This document shows, in pieces, positions 22,993-34,005 of a DNA stretch of 64,000 nucleotides (its first letter is position 1; every line of letters begins with the position of its first letter). The notes below the pieces were generated by a model, which saw nothing but the letters and a program-made list of their open reading frames with translations, did no database searches and was not told the origin of the DNA. Both the position numbers and the translations under genes were made by a program. Source of the stretch: Plicaturopsis crispa FD-325 SS-3 (lineage: Eukaryota > Basidiomycota > Agaricomycetes > Amylocorticiales > Amylocorticiaceae); NCBI GenBank assembly GCA_000827205.1, contig KN832561.1, positions 691,446 to 755,445 of the forward strand. The letters run 5' to 3'.

Positions 22993-24777
22993 TTACACCA
23001 GCGAGTTGACGTAGTTCTCGATATCTGGAAATTGCCGCGCACTGATAAGAAGGTTCAATGAGACTGGGAGCAAGTGATAAACGTACTGGCATATCCGTTC
23101 GACGCTATAGCAGTAGCATCACTTGCATCATTTGGATCGAGCCCGTTGGCGGTCTCGTACGCATCTGGTATCCCATCTCCGTCTGAGTCTGTCGGTGCCT
23201 ACCATCATGTCGTATCACATTAGCAGCATACACCGAAGCTCATAGCATCGCGATGCGTACTGTACCACCAGCAATGGGGCCGGGCCCGTTCATGGGCGCG
23301 AGCCTGGGATCGGTGATCAGCGCACCGACCGTTCCGAGGGAACCTAGCTCGGTTTCGATGAGATATTCGTCGACGTGGTCTCGTGAGAGGCTTGCACCAG
23401 CAGAGGCCTGTACGTGTGCCAGAGCGTTGGTCGGGCTCAGCAGTGTGGCCACTGTTGGATACGGATATTGCGTGGCCTGGAAGTCGACGTCCGAGTAGTC
23501 TGCGGTGTTCTCGTCTAGTATGACCCCGTTGAGAGTACCGTCCTGTGGACGCATGAGGGTCAATAGAGGTAGACAAGAATACGGGGAGAGGGGAGCTCAC
23601 TTGATCGGAGTCGTAGTAGTTATCTACACCGCAAGTCACACAAGGGAAAAAACTGACTAAAATGTAGGAGACTTACTAGATACAAACGTGTGGAAATTCG
23701 CATTTCCTCGGGTGAAAGGCTCAATCGCAGTGGATGGACCACTAAGCAGAAACCAGTTGATATCACAGTATTGAATCAGGAATGGAAAAGACGCACCTGA
23801 TGAAAACATTACTGATTATGTTCGTCTCAGAATCACCAGCAGAGTCGCCTGCTATATATCCTCCTCCACTCCCCCAGTTGTACACCCGTATACACAAAGC
23901 GTCAAGATATGAAAATCATTCCGTCCATATAGCATGAGCGTACCACATTATTGACATAGTCATTAACGCCTTTCACTTTCGGGTTTCGCGTCTGGTTGTC
24001 GATGTATAAGGTGCGCAGAATGCTCACACCACCCGTCGTCTGCATGAGGCCCCCTGCAGAATGCGTTTCGAGGCCTTGCGCAATGATGCAGTCCGATATT
24101 GTGACGTTCGAGACGTCTCCGTTGATGCTGAATGTTTCGTCGCGGCCCCAGGATACGGAGACATGGTCGAAAATCATGTTGGAACCTTCGGCGATTGTGA
24201 TTGCATCTTTCCCAGCGCTTCCTGGAGAATATTCAATGGTCCACTTGCTTTCTAAGTAGTATCGATAAACGCACCAGTTGGACCCATTCTATACCGGATG
24301 TAGCGCGTTATGGAGTTGTCGGCATTCGAATATGAGAGGCCGTTGCCGTATACAGTGATGCCTTGCCCTGGGGCAGTTTGCCCAGCGATGTATACGTTCT
24401 TACTCACGACGATGCGGTCTGTTATGTTGATGAGCCCGCCGACAGAAAACACCACAATCTATGCGCAAGTAAGCACCGTCTGCATATACGCAGTGTAAGA
24501 ATGGCTGCATACTCTGTTCGGTGAGGATACAGCATCAGCGAAAGAGCCGGTGCCGCTGGCGTTTAGGTTGGTAACAACGTAAACGCTGCCGCCGCGGCCA
24601 CCGGTAGCTTGCGCACCAAATCCTGAGGGCCATCATACACACATTGAGATAATTCAGAATGGTTACGATAACTTGGATGGGCTTACCTTCGGCGCCAGGG
24701 AAGGCAGGTAGCGCTCAGGCATAAGATATGCTCAGTAAAAGTAACAGGGATATGGCGTGCTGCATGTCGAGTGTCAT
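22993..24777 (-). pseudogene. Pectate-lyase-like (PL1) secreted enzyme, apparently broken
   Basis: The predicted product resembles secreted PL1 pectate lyases. It opens with a hydrophobic signal (MQHAISLLLLLSISYA) and runs into ALPAFPGAEGFGAQATGGRG, IVVFSVGGLINITDRI, VYIAGQTAPGQGITVYGNGL, MIFDHVSVSWGRDETFSI, NYYDSDQ and a calcium-loop-like C-terminus (DSDGDGIPDAYETANGLDPN, ending YANIENYVNSLV). Two lesions stand out. A TGA at 24717-24715 lies in frame between the signal peptide and ALPAF. The acceptor before VYNWGSGGG (about 23887) reads GG where AG is needed, and no other AG in that intron restores the frame. All other introns and frames look sound, so decay would be recent. A sequencing error or strain-specific null allele is possible. 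Confidence 0.75.
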
Positions 24778-24827
24778 CCAAGGTACCTGTGTAACGAGAA
24801 CAGTATATGTTCAGTTGCGTTGATTGC

Positions 24828-24834
24828 ATTTTAT
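24828..24834 (-). promoter_or_regulatory. TATA box of the PL1 gene
   Basis: The minus strand reads TATAAAA here, 51-57 nt upstream of the ATG at 24777. It supports 24777 as the true start, and so supports the reading that the in-frame TGA lies inside the coding sequence. Confidence 0.6.
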
Positions 24835-25799
24835 AGGATGCGTCTCCCGGGCCGTTGAGAATGACTTCGTGCCGCCAGTCGGTCTGATGTTTGCTCTATG
24901 GTGTGAATATGCCCAGCGTAATGTTTGCATCGACATAGAGTCGGCATTATCATCGGAGTATTCGTAGACGCAGAAAGAACACAGGTGTCATGCAGAAGCG
25001 CATGACATTCTGTCAAGTGATCCAGCGCAGGATGCACGTAGGCTCTACTGGCAGGCAGGCGGTCCGTTGGCACTGGAATTTCTATGCTACAGGCCAGCGT
25101 TAGCGTCGCGTTGGGGAGCAGTTTACCCGGCGCCTTCTGCCATTTGCATTTACTCTAGTCGTTCAAGGAGCATTGGGGCATACCCTGGAGGACTCGACGG
25201 GTTAAAGATGGGTAACAACAACGCCCAGCGATGCCCCCTGCTGTCGAATGGGAGGATGGCAATGGGATCAGTGAGCTCAGCTCTGGCTAAGCAGGAGGGC
25301 CATATAGTGAGATAAAAACGCGAGAGTAGGAAAGGCAAAAGTGAAGCACTCACAAGAGCTAGTCATGGCTAGGGTTGACGATGCTGTGATGATGTACACC
25401 AAGGGGAACTTATCCTACTGAACGTACTAGTACTAGTCTCCGCGGGACGTCTGCCAGGGAGCTGGGTAGATGTTCAACGCCGTGCCTGTGAGAGGCCGCG
25501 GTTTCAAGCATCACACAGATGATTATATACCATAAATCCGATACGTCCACCTGCGCGATAGCAATGATGCGGGCGAAAGCAACGGTTTATTCGAGGATGC
25601 GGCATAAGCACAAGATGGTGGTAGGAGCAGAGTAGCGACGCGACCTCGATCAACTGCCATCCCGTCTTGACCATCCCCTTCATCGACACACTCCTACAAT
25701 TTGAAGCTTTCCGCACTCCGTTTCCTGGACACGCGCGTACTGCGCCTATAGAGTATACCCATAACTTATCCTTGGATTCGTGCGCCGGAAGTCGATTCC
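24835..25799. other. Intergenic stretch, PL1 and SAM37 upstream regions
   Basis: Nearly 1 kb between divergent genes. Open frames here (for example around 25067-25353) have no recognisable domain. I see no repeat or RNA. Confidence 0.45.
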
Positions 25800-27091
25800 A
25801 TGTCGTTGCCGCCCGACCCAAACGGAATTGTTCTACACGTCTGGCCCAGGCAGAACTGGAATTTACCGTCGCTCGACGCACCCTCGGTAGCCGCTGTTCT
25901 ATACCTTCAGCTCGCTATCCCACATCTGTTCACCGTTGAGGAGTGCATAGACCCGACTCTCTCTCCAAGTGGTGTGTCAGTGCTGTGTAGTTCCCCTCGT
26001 AATGATGTGCTGTAACCGCTCAGCAATGCAGGTCAGCTTCCATTTCTCACCCACGAGCACCGTGCCGTAGCGAGTTTCCCCTCTATCGTCAAATATGTCT
26101 CCACTCTTGACGTGGAAGGCACGGATGTCGACCTGGACGCCCCGCTCGGCGCGGCAGAAAGGGCGCAACGGACGGCCTGGGCCGCGCACATAGAATCAAA
26201 TTTGGGAGACCTTGTGGTACGCTCTCGCATTATATGCCTGCTTCCTCACAATAACCATACACGCACAGGCCCATACGTTCTACTCGTTGCCCGAAAATTG
26301 GGTGCAACTAACCCAGCCAGCTCTCGCCGGTGCACTCCCGCTTCCCCAGAAGTATTATGTCCCCGACCGGATACGCGACTCACATCGCGTGCGCCTAAAT
26401 GCGGCTGGCCTATGGAATCAACCAGGAATCGAGGTGAAAGCCGAGGAGCGAAAGCCCCCATTCGCGGAGCAGAAAAAGGATGACCCAGATGTCAAGGATG
26501 TATTCAAGCGTGTCTTTGAACGCGAAAAGGTAGGGTGTTCTGTGGCAATGGGTTCAAGGGCATAGCTCAAGACGTGTATCTCAGATCCTCACCAAGGGCC
26601 GGTCGTACCTGGATAAATACGCCAGGCTACTCGGTGACAAACTTTACTTTCTCCATGAAAGGTACGTGCCCAGTCGTACAAAACCTGGAGGCCTTCTGAG
26701 TGAACGAACCAGGCCGACAACCCTTGATATCGTGCTGGCGGCACATATCCTCGCGCTCACGCGCCCACCCTTTCCGGACCCACTGTTGAAATCCCTCGTC
26801 GTGGAATCGTATCCCAGCCTGGTCGCCCACGCTGAACGCGTCTATTCGTCCGCTAACCAGGCTCCACTAAAAACGCGTCCGCCTCCTACCCCGTCCATAT
26901 TTCCGTGGCTATCAGCACGTCGGAGCGGCCCAAAGGTAGAGAAAATTGCGGAGGATGTGCAGTCCGATGGAACCAGGTGGGGCTGGATAGCATTGGTCGT
27001 CGCCGCGATGGGCGCCTTTATCATTACTTCAGGTGTCGAGGTCAGTTCTGTAGCCCAAGAGGAGACTGCCACGGACGAGAACGAGGCGTAA
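25800..27091 (+). CDS. sam37: SAM complex subunit SAM37 / metaxin-like
   Basis: SAM37 helps insert beta-barrel proteins into the outer mitochondrial membrane. The start MSLPPDPNGIVLHVWPRQNW resembles metaxin/Tom37 N-termini. An intron then joins to QLPFLTHEHRAVASFPSIVK, the second half of a GST-like fold. Later exons give ERAQRTAWAAHIESNLGDLV, ENWVQLTQPALAG, LTKGRSYLDKYARLLGDKLY and TTLDIVLAAHILALTRPPFP. The C-terminus has one membrane helix (WGWIALVVAAMGAFIITSGV) before a short acidic tail, as expected for an outer-membrane anchor. The length is about 350 residues. Overall similarity in this family is low, so subunit identity rests on the order of motifs and the tail anchor. Confidence 0.82.
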
Positions 27092-27227
27092 TTCCATTGT
27101 CCACGCAGTATCTAGGGATAATTTTATGGTTGTTGTTGTTTTCGTTGTTCGAAGATTACAAGAAAAGCAGGAGCATAGCCTAGCATAGCATTGCGATTGA
27201 AAACGCGACAGTGTACTTGCATGAATA

Positions 27228-28624
27228 TCAAGCTATTGTGTACTTTCCGTAGCTTTTCTCGGGGTCGAATACCTAGCAGCAGATGAAAGTTGTTAGCAAG
27301 GGTGCATGATGCACATCAACATGCCAGTTCTACGACCATGTAGTCGAGCAAATCTGGTTTACTCACCTCCCATCTAGATGCGGGAAATATGTGCTTATTG
27401 CGTTGATAGTAGCTGCGTTCAACGACTTTCCCTGCATGGGATTCGTCCTTCTCCTTTGTCGCGTCCGCCAGCAAGCGGACATCATCATGGACGTCGAAGT
27501 TGAACAACGGTCCTGACTTGCCACGAGCCTTGTTGATGATAAAGTCATAGAAAGTGTGGTGCTATATTCAATGTGAAGTTCAGCGCCCATACGAGCACAC
27601 GGAAAGGAAGTTCTCTTACGTGCGGTATAATGAGGTCCTCCTGTATTATGGCGGCGTGAGACTCCGAGAGAGTTAGACAGCGTGTGGAATGTAACTCACT
27701 TTGACGTACATGAGGTTGTCCACACTGACACCTCTGAGCTCGGGGAACTGCTGTCTACACTTCTCTAGGAATGTGCTAATCTCATCACCCTTCTTACACT
27801 GTGCACGCATTACACACGGTGGGGAGGCAGGGATACAATATATACGCGTGAGAACACTAGGTGCAGACAATGAAGATAGCAAACTCACCATAACACTTTT
27901 CCGGTGTCCACTGCCGTCCCAGAATGAGTACGTGACTTCGATTTCCTCGAGCTTAATCTCCTCCTGTCGCTTGAGCCATTCCTTGCGGAGTCGCTCTCGT
28001 TCCTTGCGCTCCGCTTCTTCGCGGTCGCGGTCTGGCAGGAACGAAGTATCGACATGCGGATTCTTGCGGAATTTTCCGCGTTTAGCAGGCGGTTCCGCGC
28101 CTGCGTCGGGATTCGGTGTCGAGGAGGACGCGCGACTGTCGTCGTTGTTTTCCTCCTCGTCATCCATCGCGAATGAGAGGGTGGCTTTTGCGGCCTTCTT
28201 CCGCTTTTTCACCTTCTTCGTTTCCTCCCTAAACAGATTCTCCACATCCTATAAGCCATCTCTCCTTGAAACATATGATACGAAAGGAGGAAAGCCATGA
28301 AACGCAGAGCGCGCGAAGGCTAAGAAGATAGTATGAACGTGCAACATACTTTAAGTCATTTGTGCGCGCTGCTTCCCTGGCCTGCGCCTCTTCGAGTTCC
28401 TTGCGTTTCTGCTGGAACTCCTCCAGGTGAACAAGCCCGACAGTGTTCATTTTGAGGGTCTCCTCGACGGAGTCATGCTGCCCTACGAAACGGTTCGACG
28501 ATGGGCGCGCCTTCTCCGTCTCGTTGATGAGCGTGGCTTTCTGCCGTTCGAAGTCCTCGCGCATCTGGTTGCGCTGTTTCGTCAGAGCATCTTCGCGTCG
28601 CCCCTCTGCTTTATCGGCCGACAT
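27228..28624 (-). CDS. xap5: XAP5 / FAM50 family nuclear protein
   Basis: The XAP5 family is nuclear and linked to splicing and chromatin. The start [20 protein letters not shown] leads to a charged helix and [20 protein letters not shown]. After introns come [34 protein letters not shown] and the signature [19 protein letters not shown] then KKGDEI, with [20 protein letters not shown] and [18 protein letters not shown]. It ends [20 protein letters not shown] and KSYGKYTIA. The length is about 345 residues, typical of the family. It diverges from the uS13m gene with a 169-bp shared promoter. Confidence 0.95.
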
Positions 28625-28793
28625 AGCTAAGATATAGAAAGGAGGCGAGAGTTGACTTCTGGTGTAGTCGTTGCGTGGTCAAGGTCGAGTTGAAGGCAAG
28701 CCTGCAAGGTCGCTGGCGTTGAGCGGAGATTGAAATGCCTGCGGTCGTCGGCGCGTCCGCATTTCTTTCTCAAAGTTACACCGTTACGCAGAC

Positions 28794-29345
28794 ATGGTCT
28801 ATGTGCTCGGGGTGCAGCTGCCCGACAACAAGCTAGCCAGGGTAAGATCAAATATTATCCACGAAAGCCATCGAACCTGACTCGTTGCACAGATAGCCCT
28901 CACAAAATTCTACGGAATCGGTGACCAGACCGCCCGCCGCCTCTGCGCGCGTTTCCAAATCCATGAATCCTGCAAAGTTCGGGCCTTGAGCCAGAACCAA
29001 ATAACAGCGCTCGCATCCTTCCTATCCTCGCCAGGGACCTCCATAACACCCAGGCGCCTCCCGCTCGCATCCCCGTCATTCCAGCCCCTCCCCCCGAACA
29101 CCGACTTCAAGGAGATCCAGGAGCGCATCAGCAGGGCGAGCCAGCTCGTGAAGAAGGACCCTTTAAAGCAGATGAAGATCGAGCTGGAGCTGCGGACGGA
29201 GATGCAGGACAATATTGCGCATCAACGGATGATTGGGAGTTATGTGGGGAAGCGGCATGCCATGGGGCTGCCGGTGCGCGGACAGAACACCCAGACGAAC
29301 GCGAAGACGGCGAGGAAGCTCAACAGGATCAATCGGTACAACTGA
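28794..29345 (+). CDS. sws2: Mitochondrial small-subunit ribosomal protein uS13m
   Basis: Two exons (28794-28841 and 28893-29345) give 166 residues. MVYVLGVQLPDNKLAR joins IALTKFYGIGDQTARRLCAR, the S13 helix-two-turn-helix, and the C-terminus SYVGKRHAMGLPVRGQNTQT then NAKTARKLN carries the tRNA-contacting basic tail of S13. The insert between them (about residues 45-100) is longer than in bacteria, as in other fungal mitochondrial S13 proteins. No strong presequence is visible. Confidence 0.93.
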
Positions 29346-29557
29346 GGGGCGCTTTGTGCTGTTGGTACTGTGGGTACTGCATCTATATTTTTATAATGAT
29401 TTTTTGCTCGGCATTGCGGGCATTGCGATACACCTTGACATGGGTTGAATGGAATACATCGGAGCACACACAGTGAGTACATAGCTATAACGGACGCTGC
29501 GGAGTACACATTGGCGGGAGCCCTACATTTTTTACAAGGGTCACATAAAACGCCAGC

Positions 29558-31011
29558 TCAATACTCGCCAAATCGTACATGCCCCGTCTGTTCTGCGTGT
29601 GCTCTTGCACCCTTCTCGCCTTTCAGTCCTTGCCCGCAATCCTATAAATGATCCCGTTTTAGCAGTGTCACGAACGTCCGTCAATAAAATGACACGTACC
29701 TCGCACTTGAGATCGAATGTCGCCGTGTTTGTATAGGCCTTCTTTGCCCGTAGGATGTCCGCGAGCTTTTTGGCGGCCACGAGCACTGGGTCGTCGTCCT
29801 CGCTCGATACCTGTCGCCCGAGATCAGTGTCTACTCCGAGGTGTAGTGACACGGTACTGACCACTGGGAAGACTGTCTGATGCCATTCCGATGGGGCCTC
29901 CGCCATGGGAGCTAACGTTGCCGCATCGTAATGGATACCTGAATAAATCAACACACATCTATTTGTTCAATACAACATCGGGCCCCGTTAGTAGGAAGAC
30001 GCTTGAGTATACTAGTAGACGCACCGGTTGCCGCTATCGCTCTCCGAAGCAGGTGTGAAATGGTCTATGCGACCCGTTTCGACGTCGACGGAGGATATTT
30101 CTGTGCGGTAATGTGTAGCTAGCGCGGCGAGCTCAATGGCGCCACCCCAGGTCGCTGGTCTGAGGATCGTGGAGATGTATTCTTCTACGGGTCGGCTAGA
30201 TATGCATTTTTTGCGGTTGAATCACTGAGTGAGAAATGTAGGTCAAAGTCAAGGCGCAGGCGCTTACCCCAGGATGGCCTCATTGTATCTTTCCCCGTCT
30301 TTGCGAATTTCCTCCGCAACAACTGCAATGTAAATTCTGTCAGTACCAGTTGCAAATTTTCCAATATAGTCATCCCACTTTTACGCATTTTTTGCGCGTT
30401 TTCTATGCTCTGCTCAAAGACGAGCGCAGCGGATGAAAATAGACATGAATTGTCATCCGGGACGACCTGCATGATCAGGCGCAGAGCGTTTATACGACTG
30501 ACTATCAGGCATGGCGCGAGCGCACGTACCCTATGCACCAGTACACCGCCATCTGTTTCCACAAAATCCGGCCGTGACGGATCCACAGGTATCGTACGCT
30601 GCGGTGCATTGCTGGGAGACGACGTAGTGGGAGCCGGCGCGCTGGAGCTCGGTGCCAACAACGAGGGCGTGGACCTCGGTTTAGGAGGCGACGCAGGCCC
30701 GCGAGACGAATGGTCCACCTTCTGGTTCACGATTATCTGCTCTCCCTTCTTCAAGCCAAGGCTCTCAAGCGGCAGCTCGGGGATGACCGTGAGCGACTGT
30801 GGCGGGTACCCCGATTTGACTGCAGCGGGGGTTTATTCAGTTCGACCGCAAACGCAGCCCTAGGCAAGAGAACAGACTTGCGATCTTGCTGTGAAGGGGG
30901 GATCTCCGTCACGGAGAATATTTCTTGCTGTAGATCGAGGACGGTGAACTTGTCGAAGTCGATCTGGATGGTCGACACGCCCTTGGGGTGGCGGAGACGG
31001 ACAGGCGCCAT
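29558..31011 (-). CDS. otu1: OTU1/YOD1-type deubiquitinase
   Basis: OTU1 trims ubiquitin chains on substrates handled by the Cdc48/p97 ATPase, for example in ER-associated degradation. The N-terminal UBX-like domain (MAPVRLRHPKGVSTIQIDFD ... ESLGLKKGEQIIVNQK) is followed by a serine/proline linker. The OTU core starts VPDDNSCLFSSAALV with the catalytic Asp and Cys; the catalytic His is in ILIYSGIHYDA. A C2H2 finger (FDLKCEDCGQGLKGEKGARE, then HAEQTGHVRFGEY) closes the protein, as in yeast Otu1. One 3n intron near 29855-29815 has no stop and joins VFPV to VSSEDDDPV. The length is about 370 residues. The 5' end of the gene also occurs as a stranded copy at 33600-33704. Confidence 0.94.
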
Positions 31012-31330
31012 CAGTTTGTGCTAGAGACGGTGCAGCAAATAGGTCTTGCGAATCAGAAATAAGTGAGAAAACAATCTGTGCGATAGAGAGATGTGCGGAG
31101 AGAACAGGTATCCAAGTAATCCCGGGCCTCGGAAATTACCAGCTCGATATACACACGTGGATTGCCGAGGTATCACCGGAGGCAAATCACATCAATTTGG
31201 TCTCTTCAAAATCATTGGGCCCTGGGGGTTTGCTACTTAGCTGCTCGAGTATGCACGGAGGACAATTTTGAGAGGATGCCGCACAGTATACTTATAGGTG
31301 TACAAGATGTTCATAGTAGCTGCGAGCAGT
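31012..31330. promoter_or_regulatory. OTU1 promoter / dehydrogenase 3' flank
   Basis: These 319 bases lie upstream of OTU1 and downstream of dehydrogenase copy 1, both on the minus strand. They are repeated with changes at about 33705-34005. No TATA box is obvious. Confidence 0.45.
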
Positions 31331-33360
31331 CTAGAGCCGGGCCTGTTTGGGCATTTTCCTCATCGCTTGCCGAACACCAAGGTCTCCAAGAACATCCTCA
31401 GCCCCACCCAATACAGCATCGAACGGTACAGTGCGATGGTACTGCAGTAAAGAGTCGCATCATTAGTATACAATTCGACCAGCGAAGAAGGAGAGGCGTA
31501 CATGTTCGATGAATCTGCCCATGCCAGTTCGCGTGATTCCGCGACCGCCGAATACCTGTACAGCGTCTTCCGCTGTCGCCTGTGATGTTTTCGTGCAATA
31601 CATCTTGACAAAGGCGATTTGTCTGTAGAGGTCAAGTGCGCATATAAGCTGGTTAATAATGTGAACCAAGGACAGCGCAGCTTACCCGGCGAGTTTGTCG
31701 GACTGCTCTTTATAACTCATGTGCGTCATTTGGTAAGTGATGTTCTCGAGCCAATTCTGGCAGCTCTCAACGCGCGAGATCATGGCTGCGAGCTTAGAGC
31801 GAATGACAGCTTGCGAAGTCAGGGGCTTCCCAAACACTTTCCGCTGTGCTGCCCATCTATAGGGATTACGCGGGTCAGATCATGTATCGCACAACAGTGA
31901 GGGTCCCATACGTACTTAAGACATTCTTCGACAACGAAACGCTGTGCGCTGACGTTCTGGCACGCCATGCCCCATCGCTCATGGTTGAAGTTGCTCAGGA
32001 TCACCTGAAGACCGCCGTCGTCCGGCCCGAGGGTGTTCTCGACAGGAACCACAACATTCTCGAAGAATACGTGCGCCGTGCACGCAGTGGTGCTGTACGA
32101 CGTCTTGATGGGCTTCGTCTCCACACCCTCGCCGCGCGGGATGAACAGCATGACCATGCCTTTATCCGTGCGGCAGCCGACACTGAAGTAGTCCGCCATC
32201 GTCCCGCCGGTGATCCATTTCTTCGTCCCGTTGACCGTCCAATGCGTGCCGTCCGCAGATTTCACGGCGAACGTCTTGAGGCCGGACACGTCGCTGCCCG
32301 CGAACGCCTCGGAGATCGCGAGCGACATGTGCTTTTTTCCGGACAGCACCTCGTTGACGATTCTGTCACGAAGTGCTGGGCGGCCGAAATTCCACACCGG
32401 CGGGAGACCGATGGTCGTTCCGCTGCCCAAGCCGTCCAGGTAGCCGCGCGCGCCTACACGAGCAAACTCGTTGGCTATGATAACTTTGTGGAAGTAATCA
32501 AACTGCGCAAATGAGCCTTCTGCGACTGACGAGATAGTTCAAAATTGTACGAGGCACTCACCTGCTCTGGCTTCACGATGCCGCCCATCAGCACCCTGCC
32601 TTTGAGATGTACACCAGGGCCCAATCGCATGGCGATGATGTTCAGACGCGCCATCTCGTCGAACACGCTCTGCGAAGGGCGTTTGCCGTCTTCCTCGCGC
32701 GCCTGTGCATCGGGGTAAACGACTTCATCCACGAACTTTCGGAGGGCAGCCTGCAATGCACGATGATGCTAAACCAAAGCGCGTGAGTATAATCATAGAT
32801 GAGACGAGCAGCATGAGCACATCTTTGTAGTAGGGCGAGTGGTACCCTTGGGCAAGCCAAGTCGGTTCTGCATAGGGTACTTTACTCAGGGCGCCTACTG
32901 CTCGGGGCTTGATCTCTTCGGACTCGTCCAATATGGTGCCAATTTGAAGACGTGCATACTGTGGGCGGAGAAGAACTTCAAGACGATGCAGTCCAAAAAA
33001 GGCATCTGTTGCATCTTGCCCGGCTGAGTTGACGAATCCATGGTTAGTGGGAGAAGACTGCCGCGACTGAAGTCCACGGGTGAGTACATACCAATTTCCG
33101 GGTCGGTGAGAACGGTCAATCCTCCTGGATGCATTCCCGCAAATTTGGAGAGGTCGAATACTTTCGCATCGATGATGACCCACTGAATGCATACGACGAG
33201 AATGAGTATGCCTTTCGTGCGCCCCAGTGTCCCAGAGACATACCAAGTCCCCTTGTTTATCGTGCTGCAGCCCGTTCGTCTCAGTGGAACTACAACGAGC
33301 AGCAGTATCACTTGCACATACCTTCGCCACCTCCTCCCTAGAGAACTGTTTCGCAGCCAT
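31331..33360 (-). CDS. Cytochrome b5 / acyl-CoA dehydrogenase fusion, copy 1
   Basis: The product is a flavin acyl-CoA dehydrogenase with its own heme domain, suggesting that electrons pass through cytochrome b5. The start MAAKQFSREEVAK leads, across introns, to QGDLWVVIDAKVFDLSKFAG and MHPGGLTVL (the HPGG heme ligand), with the second His in TDAFFGLHR. The dehydrogenase part has DEVVYPDAQAREEDGKRPS, MSLAISEAFAGSDVSGLKT, NGTKKWITGG (FAD/substrate loop), ILSNFNHERWGMACQ and VQVFGGRGITRTGMGRFIEH, ending RKMPKQARL. The length is about 520 residues. A start or end fusion by mis-splicing is unlikely because the same layout is kept in copy 2. Substrate and cell location are unknown; no clear mitochondrial presequence is seen. 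Confidence 0.9.
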
Positions 33361-33599
33361 CCTTTGCTAACGTTTCAAAGTGCCGAAATCGAGCGTATGC
33401 TACTGGATCGTGCACAAATTGGATGTAACTTTCCGGTCAAGTTGAACAGCGGTGCCGGCCCTTCTGCTGTCCCTTTTGTCGAACGTGCGTAGACCATCCG
33501 AGCTGCAATGACCTACACATGTCTCGGTTGACAATAAGAATGAAGAGAATAAGTGACACTGATTGATCAAGGGCAGTCCGGGGAGCTCTGCTCAAGGCC

Positions 33600-33704
33600 C
33601 GTCACGGAGAATATTTCTTGCTGCAGATCAAGGACGGTGAACTTGTCGAAGTCGATTTGGATGGTCGACACGCCCTTGGGGTGGCGGAGACGGACAGGTG
33701 CCAT
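33600..33704 (-). pseudogene. Stranded 5' fragment of OTU1
   Basis: The sequence encodes the first 35 residues of OTU1 (MAPVRLRHPKGVSTIQIDFD ... EIFSVT) from an ATG at 33704, then crosses the duplication junction into unrelated sequence and soon stops. It lacks the OTU domain and finger, so it cannot be a deubiquitinase. Its upstream region is also copied, so it may still be transcribed. Confidence 0.93.
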
Positions 33705-34005
33705 TGGTTTGTGTCAGATACAGTGCAGCGAGTAGGGCTTGTGAATCAGAAATGAGGGAGAAAGTATTCTGTGCGATAGAGACGTGCGGAGAGAGCAGAT
33801 TTCTGCAGCAATTCCCGGCCTCGGAAATTACGAACTTACCATACGCACGTGGATCGCCGAGGTATCGCCGGAGGCAAATCATTTGGTCCCTTCAAAATTA
33901 TGGGGGGTCTGCTACTTAGCAATTCGAATAGGCACGGAAGACAGTTTTGAGAGGATGCAGCACAGTATACAGGCGTACAAAATGTTCGGAGTAGATGCGA
34001 GCAGT

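Larger units (their letters stand above)
30907..33599. repeat. Tandem segmental duplication, unit 1
   Basis: This unit runs from inside the first OTU1 exon, through the OTU1 promoter and a whole acyl-CoA dehydrogenase gene, to just past that gene's promoter. The same order recurs directly behind it with an offset of about 2,693 bases and only scattered differences, more of them in non-coding sequence. Confidence 0.93.

Noticed and set aside
24711-24745. A tiny intron removing the in-frame TGA of the PL1 gene
   Set aside because: The only available donor and acceptor would give an intron near 34 bases and put the next exon in the wrong frame.
27701-28300. 199-codon plus-strand frame
   Set aside because: It lies opposite the XAP5 exons, whose conserved motifs are clear on the minus strand.
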